From assembly GCA_030674155.1 (NCBI GenBank), contig CM060327.1, forward strand, positions 12,203,396-12,250,895: a stretch of DNA of 47,500 bases, given 5' to 3'. This stretch comes from Stramonita haemastoma. Taxonomy: Eukaryota > Mollusca > Gastropoda > Neogastropoda > Muricidae. The position numbers were made by a program, and so were the translations under genes. Shown piece by piece: positions 11,455-23,582 of the stretch (within the stretch, counting starts at the first letter, position 1; every line of letters starts with the position of its first letter). The notes under the pieces are model-generated. The model worked only from the letters and a program-made list of their open reading frames with translations. It was not told the origin of the DNA and did no database searches.

Positions 11455-11860
11455 AGAGAGGAGATGTGACTTAATACCTCCTTGTGTGTGTGTGTGTGTG
11501 TTGTGGGGATGGGGGTAGAATAGGTTAGAGGAGATATGACTAAATACCTCCTAATATGTGTGTGTGTGTGGTGTGTGTGTGCGCGCGCGCGTGCGTGTGT
11601 GTGTGTTGTGGGGATGGGGGTGTAGAATAGGTTAGAGGAGATGTGACTAAATACCTCCTAATATGTGTGGGTGTGTGTGTGTGTGTGTGTTTGTGGGGAT
11701 GGGGGTAGAATAGGTTAGAGGATGTGACTAAATCCCTCCTTGTATGTGGGGGTGCGAGTGTGGGTGTGTAATTGGGAGGGGGGGGGGGTGTAGACTAGGT
11801 AAGAGGAGATGTAACTAAATGCCTCCTTGTGTGTGGGTGGGGGGGGGGGTGCATACATGG
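11455..11860 (+). repeat. GT-linked hairpin-module block 3
   Basis: Five module copies. One spacer contains an alternating purine-pyrimidine GCGCGCGCGCG run near 11,581, favourable for Z-DNA. Poly-G runs of 9-11 bases lie at about 11,778 and 11,838. Confidence 0.9.
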
Positions 11861-12654
11861 ATGCATGTATTCTATATGATGGGCAACCTGGAAAATTTAT
11901 GCAAGTCAACTGATATCAGTGACTCAAAACTGGTTAAGTCCATGATTATTACTCAGCACTTAGGCAGTTTTTGCAAACAACCACTAGTCAGCTTGCATAA
12001 CTTTTCAGAGTTGTCAGTTATGCAATATATGTTTTTAATGGGTGTTTTTTTTTTTAGTTTTATGAGTGAAGGAGTTGTTTGTTTGTTTTTTATTTATTGG
12101 GTTGGAAATTTGTTTTTTGATTAGTGTATTTTGGGGGTATTTTGGGGGTGTGAACTTTTTTTTTAATCTGTTAGCTGTGAGTGAGTTATAATACAGATTG
12201 TGTTGATATAACAATGTTTTTGATATTTTTGAAAATATTGGACATATGTGACAACGTTTGTCAGAAAGTGATGCCCAAAGCCATCTTTCATTAATTAATG
12301 ATGGAAATAAATATACATTTTGACTGTCTGGTTTTTTTTTCTTCTTCTTTTGATTGTGATTTAATGATGGAAGTTAATATGCATTTTTACTGGGTTTTTA
12401 TTTTTTTCTACTTCTTTTGATGGTTGTTGTTTGCTTTTCTTCTTTGTGCTGTATCAGCATCATAGTTTGAAAGAGATTGTTTGAAAACTTTTTTTTAGAG
12501 AGAGAGAAAGAGAAGGGGAGAGAGTATTCTAGGAATTTATGAAAGGAACGCAATATGATTAGTATCTTAGATTGAACGAAAGTGTGGGGGAGGGGAATAA
12601 TGATGATATGAGATGGGATTTAATATGTTGTGTGGAGGGGAGGGGGGTACACTA

Positions 12655-13340
<686 letters not shown>

Positions 13341-14058
13341 CTATGAGAGTGTAAATGTGTGTAGAGTTGACTGTTTTATTTTTATTTATTTGGTTAGAAA
13401 TTTGTTTTTTAGTTAGTGTATTTTGGGGTTTTGTGTGTGTGTGAACTTTTTTCTAATCTATTAGCAGTGAGTTAGTTATATATAATACGGATTGTGTTGA
13501 TATAAAAAAAAATTATCAAAATGTTTTAATATTTATGAAAATATTGGACATATGTGACAACATTTGTCAGAAAGGGATGCCCAAAACCATCTTTCATTAA
13601 TGATGAAAATGACTATGCATTTTAACTGGGTGTTTTTTTTTTTTCTTTTAATTGTGATTTAATGGTGTAAATGAATATGCATTTTGACTGGGGTGTTTTA
13701 TTTTCTTTTTTTGATTGTGATTTCATGATAGAAATGAATATGCATTTTGACTGGGGGTTTTCCCCCTCTTTTGATTGTGATTTAATAGTGGAAATGAATA
13801 TGCATTTCAACTGTAGGGGGGTTTTTTTCTTCTTCTTTTGATGGTGTTTGTTGTTTGCTTTTCTTCTGTGTGCTGTATCAGCATCATAGTTTGAAAGAGA
13901 TTGTTTGAAAACATTTTTAAAGATTTTTTTCTTGAAGAGGAGAGAGAATTTATGAAAGGAACACTATCTGATCAGTATCTGAGATTTCAAGAACAAAAAT
14001 GGAGGGTGTGTGTGTGATAAATTATGATATGAGATGGGATTTAATGCGTTGTGTGTGT

Positions 14059-14513
14059 GGGGGGGGGGGGGGGGGGGGGGGGTACACTATGCGAGAGGAG
14101 ATGTGACTTAATGCCTCCTGTTGTGTCTGTGTCTTTGTGTGTCTGTGTCTTTGTGTGTGTGTGTGTGTGTGTATTGTGGGGATGGGGGTAGTATATGTTA
14201 GAGGAGATGTGACTTAATCCCTCCTCTTTGTGTGTGTGTCACTGTGTGTGTGTCACTGTGTGTGTGTGTCTGTGTGTATTGTGGGGATGGGGGTAGTATA
14301 GGTTAGAGGAGATGTGACTTAATCCCCCCTCTTTGTGTGTGTGTCACTGTGTGTGTGTCACTGTGTGTGTGTGTCTGTGTGTATTGTGGGGATGGGGGTA
14401 GTATAGGTTAGAGGAGATGTAACTTAATCCCTCCTCTTTGTGTGTGTGTGTGTGTGTGTGTGTTGGGATGGGGGTAGAATAGGTTAGAGGAGATGTGACT
14501 AAATTCCTCCTTG

Positions 14514-14544
<31 letters not shown>

Positions 14545-14545
14545 T
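14059..14545 (+). repeat. GT-linked hairpin-module block 5
   Basis: It opens with a run of 24 G (14,059-14,082), followed by five module copies. Three consecutive spacers carry GTGTGTGTCACTGTGTG variants, so module plus spacer was amplified as a unit of about 110 bp. Confidence 0.9.
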
Positions 14546-15309
14546 ATTCTGAATGATGGGCAACCTGCAAAAGTCCTGCAAGTCCGATTGATACCAGTGA
14601 CCCAAAACTGGTCAAGTCCATGATTATTACTCAAAACTTAGGCAGTTTTTGCAAACAACCATCAGTCAGCTTGCATAACTTTCCTGATTTGTCAGTTACG
14701 CAATATATGAGAATGTAGATGTGTGTTGGAGTTGGCTGTTTGTTTAATTTTATTTATTTGGTTGAGAATTTTGTTTTTTGGTTAGTGTATTTTCTTTTTG
14801 CGTGTGTGTGTGGGGACTTTTTTTTTTTTTTTTTTTTTTTTTACTTATTGGCTGTGTGGTAGTTATAATATGGATTGTGTTGATATCAAAATGTTTTGAT
14901 ATTTATGAAAATATTATATTGGACATATGTGACAAAGTTTGTCAGAAAGTGACACCCAAAACCATCTTTGCTTTAATGATGGAAGTGAAAATGCATTTTG
15001 ACTGAAGTTTTTTTTTCCTTCTTTTAATTGTGATCGAATGATGGAAATGAATATGCATTTTGACTGGGATTTTTTTTCCTTTTAATTGTGATTCTATGAT
15101 GGAAATTAATATGCAATTTAACTGGTTTTTTTCTTCTTTTGATGGTGTCTGTTGTTTGCTTTTCTTTTTGTGCTGTATCAGCATCATAGTTTGAAAGAGG
15201 TTTTTTTTAGATTTTTTTTCTCAGAGAGAGAAAGAGAAGGGGAGAGAGAATATTCTGGGAATTTATGAAAGGAACACAATCTGATTAGTATCTTAGATTG
15301 AACGAAAGT

Positions 15310-15990
15310 GGGGGGGGGGGGGGGGAGAGGGGAATAATGATATGAATATAGAAATGGTATTATAGTTGGGGGGGGGGGGGGGGGGGGTACACTACAAGAG
15401 AGGAGATGTGACTAAATGTCTCCTTTGTGTGTGTGTGTGTGTGTGTGTGTTGAGTGGATAGGGGTAGACTAGGTTAGAGGAGATGTGACTTAATGCCTCC
15501 ATGTGTGTGTTTGAGTGAGTGTGTTGTGGGAGTTAGAATAGGTTAGAGGAGATGTGACTAAATTCCTCCTTGTGTGTGTGTGTGTGTGTGTGTGTAAGTG
15601 TGTGTGTGTGTGTAAGTGTGTGTGTGTGTATTGTGGGGATGGGTTATAGAATAGGTTCGAGGAGATGTGACTAAATTCCTCCTCGTGTGTGTGTGTGTGT
15701 GTGTGTTGTGTGTGTGTGTGGTGTGTGTGTGTGTGTGTGTGTGTGTGTTGTGGGGATGGGTATCAAAATAGGTTAGAGGAGATGTGACTAAATTCCTCCT
15801 TGTGTGTGTGCGTGTGTGTGTGTGTGTTGTGTGGATAGGCGTAGAATAGGTTAGAGGAGATGTGACTAAATGCCTCCTTGTGTGCGTGTTTGTGTGTTTT
15901 GTGGGGAGAGGGGGGGGTGTAGAGTAGATAAGAGGAGATGTGACTAAATTCCTCCTCTTCTCTGTGTGTGTGTGCTTGTGTGTGCACACA
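15310..15990 (+). repeat. GT-linked hairpin-module block 6
   Basis: It opens with runs of 16 G (15,310-15,325) and 20 G (15,368-15,387), followed by seven module copies with GT spacers up to about 60 bases. It is the last block of the array; the terminal landmark at about 16,004 is diverged. Confidence 0.9.
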
Positions 15991-16130
15991 CTGTATCATT
16001 AGCAATGCAACCAGGAAAAATCATGCAAGTCAAACCGATTTTCAGTGGCCAAAAGTAGGAACAAGTCCATGAAAATTACACAAAACCTTCGGAAGATTTT
16101 GTAAACAGTCAGCAGTCAGCTTGCATAATT

Positions 16131-17640
16131 TTTCCAAGTTGGATTATGTGCTTCATATAATCAGAGAGAGAGAGAGAAGGGGGAGGGGGGGAGATGTGGG
16201 GGGGGGGGGGGGAGAGGTAAAAGGGGTGTGGGTTTGTGTGGGAGAGAAAAGGATGAAAAAGGATGAGAGTATGCCATTGTGTGTATGTATGTTTGTATGT
16301 ATGTATGAATAGTTTTTTGTTTGTGTGTACACACAAGATATTTTGGGAATATCCACATTTGTTCTATCCATGGAAAAAGTGCAAATGTATAAACACTACT
16401 TTTTTTTTACCTGAATAGATCCCTAATTTTTTTCAGAATGTGCATATCATCAAATTCATGTTGCTGTTTTTTTTCTCTCTCAGTGTGATTGTACAAAACT
16501 TATAAAGTGTCTGCATGTGAGGCTTATGCTCCGTCTGTTAAAATAGTGTATTGTTATTTTTGTTTGTTGTGAATGGAAGTGGCATGAAAATGACAAACAT
16601 GGGACAGACTCCTCAACAGGATGGGTTTTTTGTTTTGTTTTGTTTTGTTTTTTCTTACCTGGTGAGTTGTCCAACTATCCTGTTGTTTTTTAAGTTCAGG
16701 TTTATGAATGTGAAAGGGAAATTCGAGTGATAGAAATGGCATTCTGCCTGAATCAGATGACTTGGTTGTTTTTTGTTTGTTTTGGGGTTGTTGTTGTTGT
16801 TGTTTTTAATCAGTCAAATGGACAGTCCTGTTATCATGATCTGTGTGATGTAATTTGAATTGTTGCTTTGGAACATGGTAGTGTTGATAGAGGTGTTTTC
16901 TGGGGAAATTACTGTTTATGCAGGGAAGAGGAAGGAGAGTGAATGATGCATGTGTGGAATTTATTGTATGTACAGCAGTGTCCTCCTCCTCAAAAAGAAA
17001 CACCAAAAAAAAAAAAAAAAAAAAAAAAAAGGATAAAATAACCAAAAAAATGATAAAGGAGAAAAATATCAAACAAAAAAAAAAAAAACATTTACAAAAA
17101 GAAAAAAAGAAAACAAAAAAAATAGAGGAGAAAAAAAGGAAGAAAAAATGAAAGAACAGGGAAAAAAAAGAAAGAAAGGGGAAAAAAATAACCCTGAAAC
17201 AATTGTGTATTGAAAGAAATGTATGAAATGTGTATTTTGTGTCTTACCTACCACCCAGGTGCCTGTAAGATGGCATCATTGACATATGTTTATGGATGTG
17301 GAATATTGTGTCATTGTGTTAATTGTAATGATGTTGTTTTTAGTTCGGAAATGCTGTGGGATATTGTGTTAGTGTGCTCATGGTCATAATTATTATCATT
17401 AGCATAATGTTCAACTCCAAGATATTGTAGAATACTGTGTCACTGTGTTGACACTTGGTGTATGGGTTGGTTTGTTTTTGTTGTTTTTTTTAAACATTTT
17501 TTTTTTGTATTATTCATTTTGTTATATGGTTTAACCATGTGGAGAGGCTTTACAATTATATAAATCAAGTATTGTACTTTTGAATATATAAGTACACAGT
17601 ATTTTTTTTCTGAAAATGTACTGGTATTAAAACTAATCAT
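16131..17640. other. Low-complexity, no gene recognised
   Basis: The stretch contains a 15-G run (16,198-16,212), GTATGTAT repeats, and an A-rich tract with homopolymers of up to 27 A (about 16,998-17,190). A strong acceptor-like T-tract ending CTCTCTCAG at 16,483 is followed by 20 open codons, but nothing in that peptide is recognisable. Confidence 0.5.
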
Positions 17641-18040
17641 TTTAAGGGGGGGGGGGGGGGAGTTGTTTTGGTTTGGCTTGGTTTGGTTGGTTAGGGAATT
17701 TTTTGGGTGTTTATTTTTGTTTTGGGTTGTTGTTTTTTCTTTGGGGGGGGGGGGGGGGGTTACCCCAAAGAGGAAAGATGATAAAGGCCCAACTACATCA
17801 AGAATAAGATGGCTTCTTTTGTGTGTTTTGTTCATGACAATAGACTGTCATGGCATTAATGTTGTTAATATTATGAAGAATTATGATGGTATTAGTACTT
17901 CTGCTACTATTTACCATAATCATGATGATGATGATGATAATAATGGTTACTGAAGTAGTATTGTTACCAAACAGTAACAATAATAATGATAATTATTGTA
18001 ATCATGATCATTATTGTTGTTATGGTTGTCAGAGAGCTTT
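17641..18040. repeat. Poly-G runs and (ATN)n-rich tract
   Basis: G runs of 15 (17,646-17,660) and 17 (17,743-17,759) bases are followed by ATGATGATGATGATAATAA-type trinucleotide runs at 17,915-18,030. No gene. Confidence 0.8.
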
Positions 18041-18140
18041 GCTGTAGTATCACACCACAGTACTTTAGATTTCTCTTTTTAAAAATAAGGCTCCTGTCTC
18101 AAGGGAGAGCATCACCACAGTACAGTGCCACTATTTTTCC
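18041..18140 (-). mobile_element. SINE 3'-module relic (family B/C tail)
   Basis: GATTTCTCTTT, GGCTCCTGTCTCAAGGGAGAG and CATCACCACAGTACAGTGCC follow the order of the 3' module at 30,800-30,885 (GATTTCTCTGC, GGCTGCTCTCCCCGGGGAGAG, CATCGCCACAAGTGCAGTGCC). It is a strongly diverged, isolated copy. Confidence 0.55.
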
Positions 18141-19029
18141 CTGACTGTACATATGCATTGTTTGCCCTTGGTAGTGTGTCTTCACAAACAGTTCAGTTTT
18201 CCCTCTTTTTCCGCTGCTCTTAGATGTTGATAGTTGAGGAACCCTGATGATCTAATCTTAGCTCATGCACTGACCGCATGGAAGGGTTCTACTTCCCGCC
18301 TTCAAGTTAGCATGGTGTCCTTTCCACTGTTACAGTGGAGAAAAGTGACCACACGGGTTTTGATTTCCAACTTTTCAGCGCTTTGTGATATGTTTGTGAT
18401 ATTCTTCAGTGCTATATCCAAGTGTCTTGAATGCACTATTCTCTTGTTGTTGTGAAGTAAATTTGAATCAGTTTTTCGATATTGTGTAGGAGTTGTATTA
18501 AAAAGTAACAGTTGGATTGGATGTTCCTGTCAGGTTGCTCTTCTTTGTTTAGTATTGAGAGTGATAATTTTTGTGTTAGTGACATACATTGATTGCAGTT
18601 TTCCTTCTAAATTCAGTTTGGTTTGACTTTGACAAAGTCAGGATTGTACTCTTAATGCTTCATTTTTAAACTTCCTTCAATATTTTTGTATCAAGTCAAC
18701 GTGTTCGTCACTTTTGAGGGGTTCAAATCTGGGGATAGTCTCGTCAATTTTGCTGTCTCAATCTAGACTAGCCTACTGCGTCTGTTTAGTCAACAAGCCT
18801 GCCACATACAGTGCGCTTGTCTTATGTAACGTAAGCTTTGCCTTCTTTCTAGTCATCCACCTCTTGGGTCTTCCACAGGAGTGTGCAATGGTTTGAGACA
18901 GTGGTGGGGGAGGGTGGAAAAGAAAGGGAGGGGCGTGGGGGTACATGGATGGGGCGTGCTAATTTTAACTGTGGACTGACTGATGTGGGATAGGTACACT
19001 GTAATTGCATTACACATTGATTGCTTATG
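18141..19029. other. No gene recognised
   Basis: The composition is balanced and this is one of the few stretches without obvious repeats. Short frames (60-102 codons) on both strands carry no recognisable motif. Promoter or exon content cannot be judged from sequence alone. Confidence 0.4.
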
Positions 19030-20040
19030 ACAACACTTTTTTTTTTAAACTGTAAACTTTGTTGAGGAAAAACTACCATCATGTGCATTTCTTGATGCAG
19101 CATGAAAATATCAAACAGAAGGAAGATAATAAACAGAGAGAGAAAAACACACAGCATCTATTTCTTGATGAAATAAAGGTATTAAAAACAAAGCAAAAAC
19201 AAAACAAAATTACGAGGAGAAAAATCCAGCGGTAAACTTTATTGAGGAAAAAACTACCACCCTTTGTATTTCTTGATGCAGAACAGAAGGAAGATTATAA
19301 AACAGAGAGTGAAAAAACCGCAGCATCCATTTTTTGATGCAGTAAAGGTATTAAAGAGGAGGCAAAAACAAAACAAAATGTCTGCTATCTGCAATAGGGG
19401 TATTAAAGTGGAAACTAAAACAAGGAAATATCAGAAAACAAACTGAACCCATGCTGCCTTTTGTTGTTGTTGTTGTTGTCATTGATATAAGTATTAGAGG
19501 GGGGGGTAAAAGCCAAAACAATATAAATAAAATAGAAACAGAAAAATCCGGTATCTGCTATCTGAAACAGGTGTTAAAAACAAAACAAAATACAAAAACA
19601 AAACAAATACAAAGAGAAAAATCCAGTGTCTGCTGTCTGCAAAAGAGGTATTGAAAACAAAACAAAAACAAAAGAAAGGAACAGTACATAGTGTCCATTT
19701 CTTGATGCAATTTGGGTATCAAAAGTGTAAAATTAAAACAAGGAAATAAGAGAAAACAAAACCCAACCCATGCTGCCCTTTGTTGTTGTTGTTGTTGTTG
19801 ATGATATAATAGAAGTAATAGGGGAAAAAAGCCAAAACCAAAGAAAGACAAAAACCCATAGCTCAAGTTTCTTGATGCAATAGGGGTGTTTCAAACAAAA
19901 TCAGCTGAAGAAAAAAAATTAAATTAAAAATAAAATCAATTATTTAAAAAAAAGAAAAGCTGAAGAAAAAAAAGAGAAACCCATAAATTTCATTTTTTGG
20001 TGCAATAGGACTATAAAAACAAACAAACAAAAGTAGAGAA
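19030..20040 (+). repeat. Degenerate tandem repeat, about 1 kb
   Basis: The phrase ATTTCTTGATGCA recurs near 19,086, 19,268, 19,701 and 19,868, with variants at 19,159, 19,330 and 19,993. It is usually followed by a TAGGGGTATTAAA-like phrase and an AAAACAAAACAAAA-rich spacer. (GTT)n runs lie at 19,463 and 19,782. Units are irregular, about 60-170 bases. Confidence 0.75.
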
Positions 20041-20558
20041 GAAAATCAAAGAGTGACTACTTATCCTCACAGTAGGGATGCTTGTGTGTAGGTGGGTGGA
20101 AGTGTGTGTTTGTGTTGGTGTAGTATGTATGTGTGTGTGTGTGTGTCTTCATTTTTAACGTATATCCATCAGAAAGTGATATTAGACAGGTGATGGGTAG
20201 GGGGGAGAAATGAGAAATCAATGTCAGTGTGTTTGTTTGGACAATTAATTGAAGGAAAAAAGGAAAAACTGATATAGCCATCACAAACGTGTGTGTGTGT
20301 GTGTCTGTCTGTCTGTCTGTCTTTCTGTGTGATTGTGTGTGTGTGTCTGTATGTGTGTGTCTGTGTGTCATTTGGAACAACACCAGGAGAAGTGAAGCTT
20401 GTAGCATTTCAACATTGATGATAGATCTATAGAAAGGAAAAGCCCAGAAAACATGTGGACCACCTATTCTTGAGGCTAGTTCCATTCTCCTTAGGGTCAA
20501 GAAGCTTGCTTTGATGAAATCACTCATGAGGCTTCTCCACAACTCCAGGCAGTCCTGA

Positions 20559-20915
20559 CCACAGAACCAAGGAGTCAGTGTGGCAAGAGGTGACCATGAA
20601 AGCTGGGCCACAGAACCAAGGAGTCAGTGTGGCAAGAGGGGACCATGAAAGCTGGGCCACAGAACCAAGGAGTCAGTGTGGGAAGAGAGGACCATGAAAG
20701 CTGGGCCACAGGACAAGGAGTCAGTGTGGCAAGAGGGGACCATGAAAGCTGGGCCACAGGAACAAGGAGTCAGTGTGGCAAGAGGGGACCATGAAAGCTG
20801 GGCCACAGGACAAGGAGTCAGTGTGGCAAGAGGGGACCATGAAAGCTGGGCCACAGGAACAAGGAGTCAGTGTGGCAAGAGGGGACCATGAAAGCTGGGC
20901 CACAGGAACAAACCC
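20559..20915 (+). repeat. Minisatellite, 48-49-bp unit, about 7 copies
   Basis: GACCATGAAAGCTGGGCCAC starts at 20,592, 20,641, 20,690, 20,738, 20,787, 20,835 and 20,884, giving periods of 49, 49, 48, 49, 48 and 49. The 48/49 alternation comes from one optional base after CCACAG, so no single frame runs through. The overlapping 60-184-codon frames are artefacts. Confidence 0.95.
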
Positions 20916-20929
20916 CTCTGGTTGTTGTA

Positions 20930-21060
20930 AAATGAAGGAAACTGGGATGGCTTGGTCATGTCACACGTCACAATTTACAGTCATGTATATTGGTGAATCC
21001 TTGGGTGGGAGCATACAAGTTGATGGAGAATCCCTCAAAATTGATCATGTTAAATACCAT
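20930..21060 (+). pseudogene. LINE reverse-transcriptase C-terminal relic
   Basis: In one plus frame the sequence reads RKLGWLGHVTRHN, which resembles the R-K-x-x-W-x-G-H-V-x-R-H motif near the C-terminus of many APE-type LINE ORF2 proteins. The frame has a stop just upstream and loses similarity within about 15 residues. It is a short, decayed fragment. It lies between the 49-bp minisatellite and the SINE at 21,075. Assignment rests on a 13-residue motif only. Confidence 0.4.
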
Positions 21061-21074
21061 GGGTCTTACAAATT

Positions 21075-21373
21075 GGGGGCGGGATAGCTAAGTGGTCAGA
21101 GCGCTCGCTTTCTCCGTGTCAAGTTAAGCAGCGGCAAGCGTGGTTACCAGTTGGATGGGCGCCTGTTTGCGTGCCTTGGTGTCAGTACAGTCCCCCAGTT
21201 CACCCAGCTGTAAATGGGTACCTGCTCTCTTTAGGGTCAGGGAAGGTAAAGCAGCAAGGGAGAGGAGATGGGCACTTCACTCAATATGCTGGCCCCTAGA
21301 GAAGCTGAGGTCACTGATGCCTCGCTCCCCTACGACTGCCTAGGTTATGGGACACCTTTACCTTTACCTTTTT
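21075..21373 (+). mobile_element. tRNA-derived SINE, family A, copy 1
   Basis: A tRNA-like head opens with GGGGGCGGGATAGCTAAGTG (A box TAGCTAAGTGG) and is followed by GGTTACCAGTTGGATGGG. The body includes CACCCAGCTGTAAATGGGTA and ATGCTGGCCCCTAGAGAAGC. The 3' end is CCTTTACCTTTACC, a short-period tail. Copies at 26,940-27,175 and 46,378-46,618 are inverted relative to this one. This copy has about 60 extra internal bases (about 21,228-21,285) compared with the 26.9-kb copy, so at least two subfamilies are present. Confidence 0.9.
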
Positions 21374-21395
21374 CTTTACAAATTACCCAGTGCCT

Positions 21396-21532
21396 TTGTG
21401 TCCTGTCAAGATGTGACGTTAACATGAATTGTGTGATCTTGTGTCATGTCAAGATTTGACTTTAACATGAATTGTGTGATCTTGTGTCATGTCAAGATTT
21501 GACTTTAACATGATTGTGTGATCTTGTTTCAG
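21396..21532 (+). repeat. 43-bp tandem repeat, three copies, ending in a splice acceptor
   Basis: GTCAAGAT starts at 21,405, 21,448 and 21,491. Each unit contains GTGTGATCTTGTGTCATG. The last repeat turns into GTGTGATCTTGTTTCAG, a good acceptor, in place of the TGTCATG step. Confidence 0.9.
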
Positions 21533-21683
21533 ATATGGCGGTGACCAGATGCGACATGAATCGAAGCATCACAAGAACACTTTGGGGGGGAGGGGAGTAT
21601 CACAATTGTATCAACCTCTCAGCTGTAGCCAAAGAATAACATCAAAACAAAAGTATTCCAAATATGCTATATCGTTGCACTAA
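21533..21683 (+). other. Candidate terminal exon after array
   Basis: It follows the acceptor GATCTTGTTTCAG. One frame, starting after one base, stays open for 49 codons to TAA at 21,681-21,683. Its peptide begins YGGDQMRHES and is rich in His, Lys and Ser. A second frame opens with ATG at 21,535 and runs 35 codons. I recognise neither. No good donor site follows, so it would have to be a last exon. Its first 40 bases loosely resemble the candidate exon at 33,426 (both have GCATCACAAGA). Confidence 0.25.
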
Positions 21684-21871
21684 AAAAAATCGACAGTGGT
21701 TTGTGCAGTAGTAAATGTAGTTTCATCTGAGGAAGAAAATGTGGTTTTGGTGAAATAATGGATAGACAAAAAAGCTGAAAACATCAGAAAGGGTGGAATC
21801 GTAAATTGTGGTGAAGCACCAGGGACTAGGAAAGGAGTTGAGGGGAGGGAAGAAGGAAGAGGTTAGGTAGT

Positions 21872-21889
21872 GGGGGGGGGGGGGGGGGG
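21872..21889 (+). repeat. Poly-G tract, 18 bases
   Basis: An uninterrupted run of 18 G, inside an otherwise unassigned purine-rich stretch (21,810-21,930). Confidence 0.95.
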
Positions 21890-21984
21890 AATGAAGAAAA
21901 TTTGTAGGAGAATGGTAGGGTGTAGGCCAGGAGGTGGATGTTATGTTGCAATCGTTAGTGACTGTTGACATAATTGTGTTTATA

Positions 21985-22239
21985 CATGTTCCAGTCAGTG
22001 TGTTGTGTTTATACATGTTCTGTTCAGTGTGTTGTGTTTATACAATGTTCTACTCAGTGTGTTGTGTTTTATACATGTTCTATTCGGTGTGTTGAGTTAA
22101 TACATGTTCTGTTCAGTGTGTTGTGTTTATACATGTTCTGTCCAGTGTGTTGTGTTTATACATGTTGTATTCAGTGTGTTGTGTCTATACATGTTCTGTC
22201 CAGTGTGTTGTGTTTTATACATGTTTCGTTCTCTTGTTT
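21985..22239 (+). repeat. 29-bp tandem repeat carrying reiterated CAG|TGTG junctions
   Basis: CAGTGTGTTG, or a one-base variant of it, starts at 21,996, 22,025, 22,055, 22,085, 22,114, 22,143, 22,172 and 22,201. Each copy is preceded by a pyrimidine-leaning TGTTCTGTT-like stretch. The next CAG, at 22,240-22,242, is the acceptor of the candidate exon that starts TGTGGCGTG. The unit thus resembles a repeated acceptor-plus-exon-start. Confidence 0.9.
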
Positions 22240-22242
22240 CAG

Positions 22243-22299
22243 TGTGGCGTGTGGAGATCGCTGAGGACTTGACTGATGGCAGCTGGGACTCTGGCATAT
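22243..22299 (+). other. Candidate internal exon, 57 bp
   Basis: The acceptor CGTTCTCTTGTTTCAG and the donor GTAAGT (22,300-22,305) both fit the spliceosomal consensus. The exon is a multiple of three. Only one frame is open (after two bases): WRVEIAEDLTDGSWDSGI, which has a plausible globular composition. It enters and leaves in phase 1, so it could be skipped without a frame change. I do not recognise the family. It is the best-supported candidate host exon here, yet a spurious open frame of 18 codons is not rare. Confidence 0.4.
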
Positions 22300-22463
22300 G
22301 TAAGTAGTATGTGTGTGTGTGTCTGTGTGTGTGTTGAGTTTGTATATGTCATAATGTTAAGTGTAATTACACATGTGTCCTGTGTGCATAGATATGCATC
22401 TCAGAGAGAGAAAAAGAAGAATCAGTCTTTTTTAACATCTTTAAGACAACCACCCCCAACACA

Positions 22464-22797
22464 AGATTTCAAGATTTAATTCGCCTTTGACCCCTCATGG
22501 AGGATTTCAAACAAAATCAACTGTAACATATATAATTTGCATTAATAGAATACGTTCATACACAGAATTTCACAGAAATAAAAATATAGTCAACCTTTTC
22601 ATTAATGGCAAGCAACTTTACTCTTAACTATGAAATTGCTAAGTTTTAATAACATATTTTTATCAGAAGAGAACAAATTACAAAATGTGAACATGGATCT
22701 TGAATACAAATATTCATGAGGTAGGACATTCTTCCAAAGCTCAGAAAACTTTGGACATTCCATTATGAAGTGAAACTCATCTCCTATCATTTTTATG

Positions 22798-22800
<3 letters not shown>
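22464..22800 (-). pseudogene. LINE 3' end with C-terminal zinc-knuckle-like motif
   Basis: On the minus strand the frame reads CNIKMIGDEFHFIMEC, the C-x(n)-IGDEFH-x3-C pattern found at the C-terminus of several animal LINE ORF2 proteins. About 45 more residues follow, to a stop at about 22,602. The 3' untranslated part ends with AAATCTTGAAATCTTG, a two-copy octamer typical of LINE 3' tails. The 5' side is cut by the (CA)n tract at 22,800-22,876. The reverse transcriptase domain of this copy is absent. Confidence 0.7.

Positions 22801-22876
<76 letters not shown>
22799..22876. repeat. (CA)n microsatellite
   Basis: About 37 CA dinucleotides placed exactly where the LINE fragment on its left loses coding similarity. 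Poly-C of 23 bases lies 70 bases downstream (22,950-22,972). Confidence 0.95.
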
Positions 22877-22881
<5 letters not shown>

Positions 22882-23436
22882 ACATGAAATACAAGCAACC
22901 ACAGAGGTCTGGTCATGTGCCCCTGAATCTCTCAAAGCCTCACCCCCCACCCCCCCCCCCCCCCCCCCCCCCTCCCTGTTCCATCTCTCTCGCTTCAACT
23001 TTTCACCACCTGTCAAGTCAAGTCAAGTCAAAAACACTTTAATCATCCCTGAAGGGCAATTACAATACTGACAGGCATATTGCTACAAATTCATAATCAA
23101 ACACACGAAAAAAACTACATTTCTTTTTTGTTCAAACATTATATAACTTCAAATAAAATGTCACAAACACTCACACTCTACGCGCGCGCGCTTGCACACA
23201 CGCAAACACACGCATACACACACACCAATGTTTAGATACAATGTTCTTAAAAACCATTGACTAGAAAAGACATATGATCACCATTATTTACACATTATAC
23301 GCACGCGTTCACACCCGCACATATACAAAGCCACAAATAAGACATACTTATTTTATGGGTACATATGCATGTATGTGCACACCTGTATGCATTGGCTACA
23401 TACATAACAGTGGCAGGTAAGTAATTCAGAGAAGCT

Positions 23437-23437
<1 letters not shown>

Positions 23438-23521
<84 letters not shown>
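23438..23521. repeat. (CA)n microsatellite
   Basis: About 41 uninterrupted CA dinucleotides followed by (CAAA)n, inside the LINE 3' UTR. Confidence 0.95.
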
Positions 23522-23582
23522 GAGCAAACAAACAAACAAACAAACAAACAAAAACAAAAACAAACAACCTCAGTCAGTGTTA

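Noticed and set aside
16484..16546. Exon after the strong T-tract acceptor at 16,483
   Set aside because: Only 20 open codons to a stop, no recognisable peptide, and T-tracts ending in AG are frequent in this composition.
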